A stretch of 64,000 nt of DNA from an uncultured Coriobacteriia bacterium (lineage in GTDB: Bacteria; Actinomycetota; Coriobacteriia; Coriobacteriales; QAMH01), in contig CAOKAE010000008.1 of assembly GCA_948466335.1 (NCBI GenBank), forward strand, positions 1-64,000, given 5' to 3'. How positions within the stretch are numbered: the first letter of the stretch is position 1; the number at the start of each line of letters is the position of its first letter. Made by a program: the position numbers and the translations under genes. A model generated the notes under the pieces. It did no database searches. It saw only the letters and a program-made list of their open reading frames with translations, and was not told where the DNA came from. Shown here in pieces: positions 18,880 through 35,841 of this stretch.

Positions 18880-18908
18880 ATTATAAGTTAATTTTTGTTT
18901 TCGGGCAA
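18880..18908 (-). promoter_or_regulatory. Promoter of the toxin-antitoxin pair
   Basis: On the minus strand TTGCCC is followed after exactly 17 bp by TATAAT, 24 bp before the toxin ATG. The region is A/T-rich. A 7 bp dyad, TTTGCTC/GAGCAAA, lies about 30 bp further upstream. Confidence 0.75.
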
Positions 18909-18989
18909 TCCGTGTTTATAACCACTCGGGAGCCCGTCATTTGCTCACGGAGAGCAAATGTTCACACAGCAAAATTGTGAGCGATAACG

Positions 18990-19049
18990 AACCGAGCCAG
19001 CCACCCCGAGAGCCTGAACGATTTCGGAGTGAAGTCGGAACGAGTTAGG
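18990..19049. repeat. Dispersed CACCCCGAGA repeat, copy A
   Basis: About 60 bp sharing the frame CCGAG-x-CA-x-CCACCCCGAGA-x-CCTG-x-AC with two other copies (43951 and 48419). It is followed by TCGGA and TTTCGGAGT blocks. Like the other two it lies upstream of a minus-strand accessory gene. Confidence 0.65.
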
Positions 19050-19073
19050 AATTACCTCTGCGCGAAAAAGGCG

Positions 19074-19112
19074 TGCAGTGAGAAATTTGTTCCGGGCAAA
19101 TTTCTCACTGCA
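19074..19112. repeat. Perfect 16 bp hairpin
   Basis: TGCAGTGAGAAATTTG and its exact reverse complement flank a 7-base loop (TTCCGGG). There is no T-run. It lies between the YbjQ-gene terminator and repeat copy A. It may be a mobile hairpin or a transcription boundary. Confidence 0.7.
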
Positions 19113-19125
19113 CCCCAATGAAAAA

Positions 19126-19155
19126 GGAGCGCCGCAGGTTTCCCTGCGGCGCTCC
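19126..19155 (-). terminator. Terminator T1 after the YbjQ-domain gene
   Basis: Perfect 13 bp stem GGAGCGCCGCAGG with a 4-base loop, followed on the minus strand by five T. Nearly identical to the terminator after rpsJ (T2). Confidence 0.9.
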
Positions 19156-19188
19156 CCTCTGAAAGCAATACGCGTTGTGGCCTGCGCT

Positions 19189-19854
19189 CTATTCCTTCTC
19201 GATTCGAATGGCTGTCCCTGTTACAGAAACACCCAGCATGTTTCCGTTAATGACATAGGGAAAGAAAGAAACGCCGACAAGCGCATTGGCACCGGCAACC
19301 ACTGCTTTTTCAATAACGTTCTGCAAGGCCTCTCTTTTGACGCCGCTCATCTTGGCAGCCAACATATTTGATTTAGATCCAGACAAGTCAGAAAGGGTTG
19401 ATGCCGCGTCAGCAACTAAGCCGGTTCCTATAATCGAATCTGCACTGACAACTCCTTTGCATTCAAGGCTGCGATAGCCCTGAAATGAAGATTCGGTTGT
19501 GGTAAGAAAAGAGTCTTTGGCGTCTTCGACCCTTTTCTCTAGATCCTCTTTCTGGCGCTTGCTCTCTTCTTGCTCTTTAAGCATTTCGTCAAAGGTTGGA
19601 AGCTGACTCTTGAGCTGTTCTCGAACTTCTTCTTCCATTGTCTCTCTTTGGGTGCATCTAATGAGAAACTCCAGCGCATCGCGCTGCATCTTTAGGGACA
19701 TCCTGTGCTCAGGATTAATGTTTGTCCGCTTAGCTTCTTTGATTTTTTCTGTGCAGCTCAAGCAAACAGGTAAATCGTCTCTACCCGGAATCCATGTATT
19801 GTATTTCGCGAATGACCCAATCTTCTCATCACACACCGAGCATTTCATTGCCAT
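19189..19854 (-). CDS. Zinc-ribbon, coiled-coil and YbjQ-domain protein
   Basis: Unknown function. Residues 1-40 form a zinc ribbon (CSVC at 5-8, CLSC at 31-34). Residues about 70-115 are charged and probably coiled-coil (KEQEESKRQKEDLEKRVEDA). Residues 118-221 match the YbjQ/UPF0145 fold, with LECKGVVSADSIIGTGLVAD and EKAVVAGANALVGVSFF. YbjQ proteins form pentamers and are sometimes labelled metal-binding, but their role is not established. No signal peptide, so cytoplasmic. It is read with the InlB-repeat gene 54 bp upstream, which also encodes an N-terminal zinc ribbon, and a strong terminator follows. A/T-rich compared with the ribosomal genes. Confidence 0.8.
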   Translation of the reverse strand: MAMKCSVCDEKIGSFAKYNTWIPGRDDLPVCLSCTEKIKEAKRTNINPEHRMSLKMQRDALEFLIRCTQRETMEEEVREQLKSQLPTFDEMLKEQEESKRQKEDLEKRVEDAKDSFLTTTESSFQGYRSLECKGVVSADSIIGTGLVADAASTLSDLSGSKSNMLAAKMSGVKREALQNVIEKAVVAGANALVGVSFFPYVINGNMLGVSVTGTAIRIEKE

Positions 19855-19908
19855 CTTGGTGCCCCCATTTCAAAACATGTCCATCATGCCGCTCTTGTAG
19901 CGTGACGA

Positions 19909-21565
19909 TTAATTCACCTTGATTGATTTTGCAGAAACCCCCGGCACCGAAATAGTCGCGCCCATTACAGAGGTATAAGAATAAATACCTACATAGGTTC
20001 CATAAACTGTTACGCGATCATCCTCCAGAACTCTGCTAGAGACGAGTTTGGGGTTGTAACCAACCATAACGACATCGTCATAATTCCCGCTTGTTGCCAC
20101 GCGAAGCTGATTCTCACTTGAACCTTCACTTACCTGTAAAACTCGACCAGAAATCTCTATTTTCTTACCTTTGTAAGCATCTGGATTTCTCGCCAGCTCG
20201 CTATACGGAATAGATTCATATTCCTTTTTCCACTTAGCGTTGATTACGGTATCACTGGTGATAGGCCCTAGTTCACTGCTCCATCCATCGAACTCAAATC
20301 CTTCGCGAGTTGGATTCTTTGGCGCAGTAGCTGATTTGCCCTCTGTCACAGTTTCGGTTTCCAGCACGTTGCCACTGCCATCAGTGAATGTAACTGTCCA
20401 GGTTTTTCCCCACTGTGCCTGGAGAGTAATGTCCTCGGTAATGTGCTGAACTTTTGTTGAGTTCCCAGAGCCAGACATATCAACATCAACAGATTCACTC
20501 GCCAATTGCCAACCTGTAAGGACATAACCATCTTTTGTGAGGTCAGTAGGAGGCACGACCGTTGCGCCGCCGCCTTTGTTATAGACGGTTTCTTCTTTTA
20601 CAACAGTATCGCCATCCATATATGTGACTGTAATCTCTTCATTTATTGACTCAACATGGGCGCTGTCGATGATCGCTTCAATCGTGGCAGGAAAGCTTGG
20701 AGGGGCGGATTCTGATGCCACGGCAATACACACTACTTTCCTGCTCCCCATTTCTATGGAGAGAAGCTGCCCTTTTCTTCCACTATGTTCTAAATCAACC
20801 GCGGCTTTGTATGCCACCTTCCCAGAAACCGACAGCTGGGCTTTCTGCCCTACCTCTACGGTAGAGTCCTGATAGCCCGTTGTGTCTGATGCGCTTGACG
20901 GGATTTCAGTAATCGACACCATCGCGTTCGGTGCCTTTATTAAATATTTTCCCTTAATGTTCGAGTCTGGAGCGACTTCTTCTAATTGCCATTCACTCGG
21001 ATAATTGAAGGTCACATCATCCAAAGTCACCGATGCATCAAGTTTGAGAGGCTGCGACATAATGGAAGATACAACTGCAAATACAATGCATATCCCCACT
21101 ATGGCTCCAGCGCCAATGGCAAGCCATTTTTTAGGAAGCTTCTTCCATACTTTGCCAATTGTCTCTTTTGCTTTTTTCGCCGTATCGGCGGTCTGATTTT
21201 TCTCTACGAAGGTGATTCCTTCGGATGATTCTTTATCTTGATTATTTGGGTGGGAATCGGTAGCCAGTGAGTCTAGCTCTATCGGTTCCTGAGAAGGAGG
21301 CGGGACAGGGCGTTGGCTTTTATCAGATATAGCACCACTTGTGTCCGCCCGTTCGACAGAATCATTCGATTCTGCACTAGAAGTATAATCCTGGTTTTGC
21401 GCAATAAAACTTTCTTCAGTGCTGCTTAGCGCAGAATCATACCCCCCCCCCTACAGGGTTTTCAGCATTTGCGGCCTTGACATCGGTTGCCGACACTTCG
21501 GCGCCACATTTGCTGCAAGTCGTCGAGCCATCTTCAATCTCGACACCGCACTTTTCACAATGCAT
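19909..21565 (-). CDS. Zinc-ribbon membrane protein with InlB B-repeats, interrupted at a G10 tract
   Basis: Reads as one gene split by a frame change. From ATG 21565 the frame encodes a zinc ribbon (CEKCG, then CSKCG) and about 20 linker residues, then meets ten consecutive G and stops at TGA. With nine or twelve G the frame would continue through a long Ser/Asp-rich linker, one membrane helix (AIVGICIVFAVVSSIM) and an outside part with two InlB/Listeria-Bacteroides B-repeats (VTYMDGDTVVKEETVYNKGG and VTFTDGSGNVLETETVTEG, ending FDGWSSE...INAKWKKEY), then a C-terminal OB-like region. The intact open part alone is 19909-21099 from a GTG. Expected topology is N-in, C-out. It may be phase-variable, a pseudogene, or a sequencing error. 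Confidence 0.75.
21442..21451. repeat. G10 homopolymer inside the InlB-repeat gene
   Basis: Ten consecutive C on the plus strand (G on the coding strand), directly after codons for ENPV. Its length sets whether the zinc ribbon is in frame with the membrane and repeat region. With ten it is out of frame; nine would restore it. Confidence 0.85.
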
Positions 21566-21684
21566 GGCTCCTCCATCCAATCCAAAAGAATAACCTGGCT
21601 ATTATAAAGCACCAATAAAGTTCTAGGCATTCACTTTGCTTCAGCCGCTGTCAAAAGCAAAGGCAATCCTCCCCCAACGCAAAA

Positions 21685-21715
21685 GGAGCGCCGCAGGTTT
21701 CCCTGCGGACGCTCC
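21685..21715 (-). terminator. Terminator T2 after rpsJ
   Basis: Stem GGAGCG-CCGCAGG with one bulged A and a 4-base loop, then TTTT on the minus strand. It ends the rpsL-rpsG-fusA-rpsJ transcript and separates rpsJ from the accessory genes. Same sequence as T1 apart from the bulge. Confidence 0.9.
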
Positions 21716-21764
21716 CCTCGATAGCCGTCGCGTATGCGCGCTGGCTGCCTATGCGCCTTCGCGC

Positions 21765-22079
21765 CTAGAGCTTGATCTCGATGTCGACACCGGCCGGCAG
21801 GTCGAGACGCATGAGCGAGTCGACGGTGTTGGGCGTCGGGTCGAGGATGTCGATGAGACGCTTGTGGGTGCGCATCTCGAACTGCTCACGCGAATCCTTG
21901 TTGACGTGCGGCGAGCGGATGACGGTGTACAGGTTGCGCTCGGTCGGCAGCGGAATGGGGCCGCTGATGCGCGCACCGGTCTTGGCTGCGGTCTCGACGA
22001 TGAGCTTGGTCGATTTGTCGACGATCTCGTGATCGTAGCCCTTGAGCCTGATGCGAATCTTTTGCTTCTTGTTGGCCAC
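21765..22079 (-). CDS. rpsJ: Ribosomal protein uS10
   Basis: 30S protein and NusB partner in antitermination. 104 aa: [40 protein letters not shown] and [19 protein letters not shown]. The start codon is GTG (GTG-GCC-AAC), ten bases after GGAGG. It lies 35 bp after fusA and is followed by a terminator, so here rpsJ ends the str transcript and does not lead the S10 operon. Confidence 0.97.
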   Translation of the reverse strand: MANKKQKIRIRLKGYDHEIVDKSTKLIVETAAKTGARISGPIPLPTERNLYTVIRSPHVNKDSREQFEMRTHKRLIDILDPTPNTVDSLMRLDLPAGVDIEIKL

Positions 22080-22114
22080 TTAACTCAAACCTCCATATAT
22101 CAAGCGGATTCGCG

Positions 22115-24226
22115 CTACTCAGCGCTGCCGCCAGCCTTCTTGATGATCTCCTCGGACACGCTCTTGGGAACGGGACGATAGGAGTCGAACTGCATGTTGT
22201 AGGACGCACGGCCCTGCGTAGCGGAACGCAGGTCGGTGGCATAACCGAACATCTCGGACAGCGGAACGAGCGCGATGATGGCGGTAGCCGTGCCGCGCTC
22301 CTCCTGGCCCTGAATCTGGCCACGGCGGGAGTTCAGGTTGCCCATGACGTCGCCCATGTACTCCTTGGGCGTCTCGACCTCAACGCTCTCGACGGGCTCG
22401 AGCAGGATCGGGTCGGACTTGCGCAAGGCCTCCTTGATGGCCATGGAGCCAGCGACCTTGAATGCGGCCTCGGAGGAGTCGACATCGTGGTAGGAACCAT
22501 CGACGAGCTCGACGGCAACGTCGAGGACGGGGTAACCGGCGACGACGCCGCTCTGCAGGGCCTCTTCGATGCCCTTCTCGACGGACGGGATGTATTCCTT
22601 CGGGATAGCACCGCCGACGATCTTGTTCTCGAAGGTGAAGCCGGAACCCGGCTCGCCCGGACGCATGTTGATGATGGCGTCGCCGTACTGACCACGACCA
22701 CCGGACTGGCGAACGAACTTGCCCTGAACGTTGAGGACCTCGTGACCCGGCTTCTCGCGGTAGGCGACGCGCGGCTTGCCGACATTTGCCTCGACCTTGA
22801 ACTCGCGGGTCAGGCGGTCGATGATGATCTCGAGATGCAGCTCGCCCATGCCGGCGATGATGGTCTGGCCGGTCTCCTCATCGGTGTGGACCTGGAAGGT
22901 CGGGTCCTCCTCGGCGAGCTTCTGCAGACCCACGGCGAGCTTGTCCTGCTCGGCCTTGGTCTTGGGCTCGACGGCGATGTCGATAACGGGATCGGGGAAC
23001 TCCATGGACTCGAGGATGATGGGATGGTCCTCGTCGCACAGGGACTCACCGGTCGTGGTGTTCTTGAGGCCGACGGCCGCGACGATGTCGCCCGTGGAGC
23101 AGTAATCGACGTCATGCTGCTCGTTGGAGTGCATCTCGAGGATGCGGCCGATGCGCTCCTTCTTGCCGTTGTTGGCATTGATGACGTAGGAGCCGGAATC
23201 GAGACGACCCGAGTACACGCGCAGGTAGGTGAGCTTGCCGACGTAGGGATCGGTCATGATCTTGAAGGCCAGGGAGGCAAACGGATCCTTGTTGGACGGC
23301 TTGCGCTCCTCCTCGGCACCCGTATCGGGGTTGATGCCCGTGATGGCGGGGATGTCGAGCGGGCTGGGCAGATAGTCGACGACGGCGTCGAGCAGCTCCT
23401 GGACACCCTTGTTCTTGTAGGCAGAGCCCACGAACACGAGGTTGAGGTCGTTGGCGAGCACGCCGGCGCGCAGCGCCTTCTTCAGGAGCTCGACGGGGAT
23501 CTCCTCGTCCATGAGCACGAGCTCCATGAGCTCGTCATCGTAGTCGGCGGCGGCCTCGAGCAGCTCGGCGCGGCGCTCCTCGACGATGTCAACGAACTCA
23601 TCGGGGATGGCGTCCATGGGCTCGGGGTAGGTCATGCCCTTGTCATCGGCCTTGAAGTCCCATGCGGTCATGGTGACGAGGTCGATAACGCCCCAGAAGT
23701 GGTCTTCCTCGCCCATCGGAACCTGCGCGGCAACAGCGTGCGCACCCAGGCGATCCCTCATGGTCTCGATCGCACGGAAGTAGTTGGCACCGATGCGGTC
23801 ATACTTGTTGATGAAGGCGATGCGAGGAACCTCGTAACGGGAGGCCTGGCGCCACACCGTCTCGGACTGCGGCTGAACGCCGGCGACGGCGTCGAACACG
23901 GCGACGGCACCGTCGAGAACGCGCAGGGAGCGCTCGACTTCGGAGGTGAAGTCAACGTGGCCCGGGGTGTCGATGATCTGGATGCGATAGGTCTGGCCAT
24001 CCTTGTCCCAGAAGCACGTGGTGGCGGCAGAGGTGATGGTCACGCCGCGCTCCTGCTCCTGGACCATCCAGTCCATGGTGGCCGCGCCGTCGTGAACCTC
24101 GCCGATCTTGTGGGTCTTGCCCGTGTAGTAGAGGATGCGCTCGGTCGTGGTGGTCTTACCGGCATCGATGTGGGCCATGATGCCGATGTTGCGGGTATCC
24201 TCGAGCGGAGTCTTCTTCGTTGCCAT
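22115..24226 (-). CDS. fusA: Elongation factor G
   Basis: Translocation and ribosome-recycling GTPase, 703 aa. G1 is [13 protein letters not shown], switch region [16 protein letters not shown]3 [15 protein letters not shown]. The G4 motif reads NKYD where NKMD or NKLD is usual. Domain IV has the [19 protein letters not shown] stretch. Between rpsG and rpsJ in the str operon. Confidence 0.98.
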   Translation of the reverse strand: MATKKTPLEDTRNIGIMAHIDAGKTTTTERILYYTGKTHKIGEVHDGAATMDWMVQEQERGVTITSAATTCFWDKDGQTYRIQIIDTPGHVDFTSEVERSLRVLDGAVAVFDAVAGVQPQSETVWRQASRYEVPRIAFINKYDRIGANYFRAIETMRDRLGAHAVAAQVPMGEEDHFWGVIDLVTMTAWDFKADDKGMTYPEPMDAIPDEFVDIVEERRAELLEAAADYDDELMELVLMDEEIPVELLKKALRAGVLANDLNLVFVGSAYKNKGVQELLDAVVDYLPSPLDIPAITGINPDTGAEEERKPSNKDPFASLAFKIMTDPYVGKLTYLRVYSGRLDSGSYVINANNGKKERIGRILEMHSNEQHDVDYCSTGDIVAAVGLKNTTTGESLCDEDHPIILESMEFPDPVIDIAVEPKTKAEQDKLAVGLQKLAEEDPTFQVHTDEETGQTIIAGMGELHLEIIIDRLTREFKVEANVGKPRVAYREKPGHEVLNVQGKFVRQSGGRGQYGDAIINMRPGEPGSGFTFENKIVGGAIPKEYIPSVEKGIEEALQSGVVAGYPVLDVAVELVDGSYHDVDSSEAAFKVAGSMAIKEALRKSDPILLEPVESVEVETPKEYMGDVMGNLNSRRGQIQGQEERGTATAIIALVPLSEMFGYATDLRSATQGRASYNMQFDSYRPVPKSVSEEIIKKAGGSAE

Positions 24227-24238
24227 TGTGTATACCTC

Positions 24239-24709
24239 CTACCAGCGATAGTGCGAGAAGGCACGATTGGATTCGGCCATCTTGTAGACGTCTTCGCGCT
24301 TCTTGACGGATGCACCCAGGCCATTGGAGGCGTCCATGATCTCGTTGGCGAGACGCTCGGCCATGCTGCGCTCCTTGCGGTCGCGCGAGTAGCCGACGAT
24401 CCAGCGAATGGCGAGCGTGGTGGCACGGCGGGAATTGACCTCGGTGGGAACCTGATACGTGGCGCCACCGACGCGGCGAGGCTTGACCTCGACCGTGGGG
24501 CGGACGTTGTCCATGGCCTTCTTGAAGACGCTCAGGGGATCTTCGCCGGTCTTGGCCTCGACGAGGTCGAACGCACCGTAGACGATGCCCTCGGCGGTCG
24601 AGCGCTTGCCGTCGAGCAGGATCTTGTTGATGAGCTGCGTGACAAGACGGTTGTTATATACGGCGTCCGGAGTAATCTCGCGGCGCACTGCAGCTGAACG
24701 ACGTGGCAT
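24239..24709 (-). CDS. rpsG: Ribosomal protein uS7
   Basis: Primary binder of the 16S 3' major domain. 156 aa: [28 protein letters not shown]-like [40 protein letters not shown] and the end NRAFSHYRW. In other bacteria S7 represses the str operon. Between rpsL and fusA. Confidence 0.98.
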   Translation of the reverse strand: MPRRSAAVRREITPDAVYNNRLVTQLINKILLDGKRSTAEGIVYGAFDLVEAKTGEDPLSVFKKAMDNVRPTVEVKPRRVGGATYQVPTEVNSRRATTLAIRWIVGYSRDRKERSMAERLANEIMDASNGLGASVKKREDVYKMAESNRAFSHYRW

Positions 24710-24728
24710 TTCTCAATCTCCCCTTTCT

Positions 24729-25103
24729 TTAGTTCTTGGGCTTCTTGGCGCCGTAGCGGCTACGGGCCTGAGCACGGTCGGACACGGAAGCGGTATCGAG
24801 CGTACCGCGGATGATCTTGTAGCGGACGCCGGGGAGGTCCTTAACACGGCCGCCGCGGATGAGCACCATGGAGTGCTCCTGCAGGTTGTGGCCAATGCCG
24901 GGGATGTAGGCGGTGACTTCCATGCCGTTGACGAGACGGACACGGGCAACCTTGCGGAGAGCCGAGTTCGGCTTCTTGGGGGTTGCGGTGTAGACGCGCG
25001 TGCAGACCCCACGCTTCTGGGGGTTGCCCTTGAGGGCGGGCGACTTCGACTTGTCGACTGCCTTCGCGCGGCCCTTGCGGACCAACTGATTAATGGTAGG
25101 CAA
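24729..25103 (-). CDS. rpsL: Ribosomal protein uS12
   Basis: Decoding-centre 30S protein, 124 aa. [19 protein letters not shown] keeps Lys43, and [17 protein letters not shown] keeps the second streptomycin-related region, so no known resistance change is visible. The start is TTG (TTG-CCT-ACC), seven bases after AAAGGA. It has its own consensus promoter and follows the rpoBC terminator. Confidence 0.97.
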   Translation of the reverse strand: MPTINQLVRKGRAKAVDKSKSPALKGNPQKRGVCTRVYTATPKKPNSALRKVARVRLVNGMEVTAYIPGIGHNLQEHSMVLIRGGRVKDLPGVRYKIIRGTLDTASVSDRAQARSRYGAKKPKN

Positions 25104-25174
25104 TGTAGTTCCTTTCGTTTTGCTACCGGTTTACCGTAGTGGTGCTTTTGCAGGTTTCAAAAGCGCAAGGCGGT

Positions 25175-25203
25175 AGACTACCCGTCTAGACCAAGGCTGT
25201 CAA
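25175..25203 (-). promoter_or_regulatory. Promoter of rpsL-rpsG-fusA-rpsJ
   Basis: On the minus strand TTGACA, 17 bp, TAGTCT, about 70 bp upstream of rpsL and downstream of the rpoBC terminator. A perfect -35 with ideal spacing. Confidence 0.85.
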
Positions 25204-25253
25204 ACGCCACGCGCCCGGGTGTGTCCATACTTTTTCATAGCTGCTCATCAAAA

Positions 25254-25284
25254 GAAACCCCCGGTCATAGTAACCGGGGGTTTC
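25254..25284 (-). terminator. Terminator of rpoB-rpoC
   Basis: Perfect 12 bp stem GAAACCCCCGGT with a 7-base loop, followed on the minus strand by TTTC and TTTT. It lies 35 bp after the rpoC stop codon. Confidence 0.92.
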
Positions 25285-25318
25285 GCATTTGCACGACGCG
25301 GATAAAAACTTGATGACC

Positions 25319-29737
<4,419 letters not shown>

Positions 29738-29740
29738 GGC

Positions 29741-33562
<3,822 letters not shown>

Positions 33563-33618
33563 TATATCCTCCTTATAGTTGTCCGATGAAACTACTGAAC
33601 CGGTGATATACGAGCGAG

Positions 33619-33647
33619 AGGATATGGGCCTACACGCGCGTGGTCAA
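33619..33647 (-). promoter_or_regulatory. Promoter of rpoB-rpoC
   Basis: On the minus strand TTGACC, 17 bp, TATCCT, about 55 bp before the rpoB GTG. It gives rpoBC its own transcription start, in line with rplJL being 12.7 kb away. Confidence 0.8.
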
Positions 33648-33717
33648 GAAAAACTTTGGCGAGCGGTAGTGCCAGAGGCTATTTATTTGTGAACGGATGT
33701 GATTTATCGGTGAACGG

Positions 33718-33751
33718 AAAATGTGGCAGGTGCAGGCACCTGTCACATTTT
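33718..33751. terminator. Near-perfect 16 bp hairpin after the LuxR gene
   Basis: AAAATGTGGCAGGTGC pairs with GCACCTGTCACATTTT with one mismatch and a 2-base loop. The A- and T-rich ends let it act as a terminator in either direction, for the LuxR gene ending at 33809. The sequence style resembles mobile hairpins seen elsewhere in the window. Confidence 0.65.
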
Positions 33752-33808
33752 AGGAGTTTTCCAAAGATTTTTCGTCGTGCCGGTTAGGGCGGAATTGGAA
33801 GAAATTCT

Positions 33809-35266
33809 CTACTTCGCACCGCTTATTTCTGTCGATACGGCCATAGACTCATCAACGAGATTAATGAGCTCTTGTTGTGAGTGAACACCTAGCCGCTTGT
33901 ATATCGCATTAATATGAGCTTTGGTGGTTGATCTTGAAATGTAGAATTTCTTGCTGATGTACTCACTGTTCCTGCCACGGGCAAGCAGTTCAAAGACCTC
34001 GGCTTGGCGAGTCGAAAGGCTGTAGCTGCTAATCAGCGCCTGCACGGCAACGCGAAATCGATCAATTGACTCAGCCTCTGACACTCCACCTTGTCTGCTA
34101 ATGAGAATCTCATCAGCGCCAGGATACTGTCGCTTGAAAACATACGAGCTCGCCATAAGAAGCCCCATGAATATAACGAAAATCACAGCAGCTCGTTGAT
34201 AAATATCTGCATCGATACTTGTTAGCGTGAGAGCTGTTCCCCACCCGGCAAACCCACCCAAACAAAGCGAGAACATGCCAGAACCAAAAGCGCATATAGA
34301 CGAGATGTGGCAAAAGCGCACTTGCTCCATCTGCGCCCTCATAATCATGTAGATATTCATGGATATCATGATGCCCAGACCACCTGCGCATAAATTAGTC
34401 GCAAGTCCCTCGGTGAAGGGCAAGGCGAGCACAAATGGCGCTACACGCACCACATAACTGTTCAGCATGATGTCTTCGAGCATGGCGCCACTTCGATTTA
34501 TGACGAGCGCAACAACCCCCTCGACTACAACAAGCAGCGCAAATGCGGCAACGACCATAGGAGTGCAGTCGTTTCCTGCCATAAGGAGGTTTGCAGCAAG
34601 GCCCATGAAAATTCCATCGAGTACAGTGGCGGCAACGCTATGCTTCGAAATAACATATTCGGCATCTGATTGCGCCTTGCTCACCGATGTCCATCCATCT
34701 TCATTGCATTTAAAGAGCACTATCAGCAGCACAAGCGAGGCAATAGGCAGAAGCTGCGAGAGAACAAAAGATGCAAGCGGCTCAAGAAAAGCAGAGAGTG
34801 CTATGAAGACGCCGCTGAACGCAGCCGCAACCCCCAAGGCGAGGAAACCACGACTCGATTGACTGAGAAACTGCAGCCAAAGCTGTCCCATGAGCGCCGA
34901 TAAAAAAGAAGCAAGGGCAATTGAAAGAGGCGTAAACCAAAGAAGCTCATAAGCGAAAGCAACGACCAGGGCCACAACCAGGAGAGCCCCCAATACCTTG
35001 CGAAAGTTAAGGCGGTCGTAAAGCAGGCGCATAATATAGAAGAATACGCCACAACCCAGGAGGTAAAGCCCAGGGTAAATCCCACTTGAAAAACCACAGC
35101 AAAGGAAAAGCGGGCCAGCACGGAAGAAAAGAAATGAGCAAATCCAGAGAGCCAGCAGAGAGAACCCGACAAAAGCGCAGAGGGTCGAGGATGAAAAAGT
35201 ATCCTTCTCGATGTTGTCCGCTTGCCCCTCTGCCATGATGCTTCCCATCATCCAGCATATCTCCAT
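33809..35266 (-). CDS. Membrane-embedded LuxR-family regulator
   Basis: Predicted transcription regulator with a polytopic membrane sensor. Residues about 20-385 carry around 10-12 hydrophobic segments (for example ALLVVALVVAFAYELLWF and VVAAFALLVVVEGVVALVI). The C-terminus is a LuxR helix-turn-helix: LSTRQAEVFELLARGRNSEY then ISKKFYISRSTTKAHINAIY. No kinase or receiver domain is present. I choose the ATG at 35266, nine bases after AGGAG, because an ATG at 35275 touches the Shine-Dalgarno sequence. It follows the molybdoenzyme cluster on the same strand after a hairpin terminator. Such membrane LuxR proteins commonly sit next to reductases in Eggerthellaceae, so it probably controls the cluster. 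Ligand unknown. Confidence 0.88.
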   Translation of the reverse strand: MEICWMMGSIMAEGQADNIEKDTFSSSTLCAFVGFSLLALWICSFLFFRAGPLFLCCGFSSGIYPGLYLLGCGVFFYIMRLLYDRLNFRKVLGALLVVALVVAFAYELLWFTPLSIALASFLSALMGQLWLQFLSQSSRGFLALGVAAAFSGVFIALSAFLEPLASFVLSQLLPIASLVLLIVLFKCNEDGWTSVSKAQSDAEYVISKHSVAATVLDGIFMGLAANLLMAGNDCTPMVVAAFALLVVVEGVVALVINRSGAMLEDIMLNSYVVRVAPFVLALPFTEGLATNLCAGGLGIMISMNIYMIMRAQMEQVRFCHISSICAFGSGMFSLCLGGFAGWGTALTLTSIDADIYQRAAVIFVIFMGLLMASSYVFKRQYPGADEILISRQGGVSEAESIDRFRVAVQALISSYSLSTRQAEVFELLARGRNSEYISKKFYISRSTTKAHINAIYKRLGVHSQQELINLVDESMAVSTEISGAK

Positions 35267-35339
35267 GCCGCACATCTCCTATAGTCTAGCAATGCCGATA
35301 AACGAGCCTGAGCTTTGTCGGCAAGGGGGACAAATTGCC

Positions 35340-35373
35340 CATCGGCCGGTGATATTATCATCACCGGCCGATG
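35340..35373 (-). terminator. Terminator after the SlyD-like gene
   Basis: Perfect 14 bp stem CATCGGCCGGTGAT with a 6-base loop, 6 bp after the SlyD-like stop codon. It marks the end of the molybdoenzyme operon and gives the LuxR gene a separate transcript. There is no T-run beyond AATTTG. Confidence 0.75.
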
Positions 35374-35379
35374 TAACCT

Positions 35380-35814
35380 CTACTTCACATCATCAAGCCA
35401 GATCCTGTATTCCAGAGTCTTGCCCGCAAGCGGATGGTTAAAGTTGATATGAACGTGCTCGTCAGTAGCATCAGCTACGTACGCGGGCTGCTTGCTTCCG
35501 TCCGTTGGATTAGTGCGGAAGAGCACATCGTTAATCTTCAGCTCGTAGCCATGCTCCATCATTGCACGCGGATACCATTGGGCAAGTTCATCATGATAAA
35601 TTCCGTACCCAAGCTCAGGCGGCACTATAACCGTTTTGTCTTGACCGGCTTCCATGCCCACGATGGCATTCTCGATACCACGTGGAAGTTTCATGTCGCC
35701 AAGCATAATCTGCAAAGGATCAGATTCGCTCCTCACATCTATAGGTTCCTCGCCAGACACACCACCACGATAATGGATGCTCACAACGCTCCCGAAAGCA
35801 GCTTTCTTGCTCAT
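35380..35814 (-). CDS. SlyD-like FKBP-type prolyl isomerase
   Basis: Peptidyl-prolyl cis-trans isomerase with a chaperone flap. 144 aa: a short FKBP domain (VSIHYRGGVSGEEPID, LPRGIENAIVGMEAGQDKTV, PPELGYGIYHDELAQWYPRA) with the SlyD insert-in-flap segment, then HVHINFNHPLAGKTLEYRIW. The His/Cys-rich metal-binding tail of E. coli SlyD is missing. It is the last gene of the molybdoenzyme operon, 27 bp after the upstream 4Fe-4S gene, so it may help fold or load the oxidoreductases (inference). Confidence 0.88.
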   Translation of the reverse strand: MSKKAAFGSVVSIHYRGGVSGEEPIDVRSESDPLQIMLGDMKLPRGIENAIVGMEAGQDKTVIVPPELGYGIYHDELAQWYPRAMMEHGYELKINDVLFRTNPTDGSKQPAYVADATDEHVHINFNHPLAGKTLEYRIWLDDVK

Positions 35815-35841
35815 CGAACCCTCATCTCAACGCGTCTCTTG

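Larger units (their letters stand above)
18857..19188. other. 332 bp gene-free region with promoter and hairpins
   Basis: It holds the toxin-antitoxin promoter, a TTTGCTC-ACGGA-GAGCAAA dyad (18940-18958) that could be its operator, a copy of the dispersed CACCCCGAGA repeat, a perfect 16 bp hairpin, and the terminator of the YbjQ-domain gene. No coding sequence is apparent. Confidence 0.7.

Noticed and set aside
18972-18987. Sequence almost identical to a lac operator (AATTGTGAGCG-ATAAC)
   Set aside because: One base of the operator is missing, it is not symmetric, and no LacI-type gene is near. Most likely chance.
22487-24697. Plus-strand open frame of 736 codons opposite fusA and rpsG
   Set aside because: Antisense shadow with repetitive Asp/Gly/Leu composition and no recognisable domain.
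24729-25103. Possible streptomycin-resistance changes in rpsL
   Set aside because: Lys43 and the second conserved region are unchanged.
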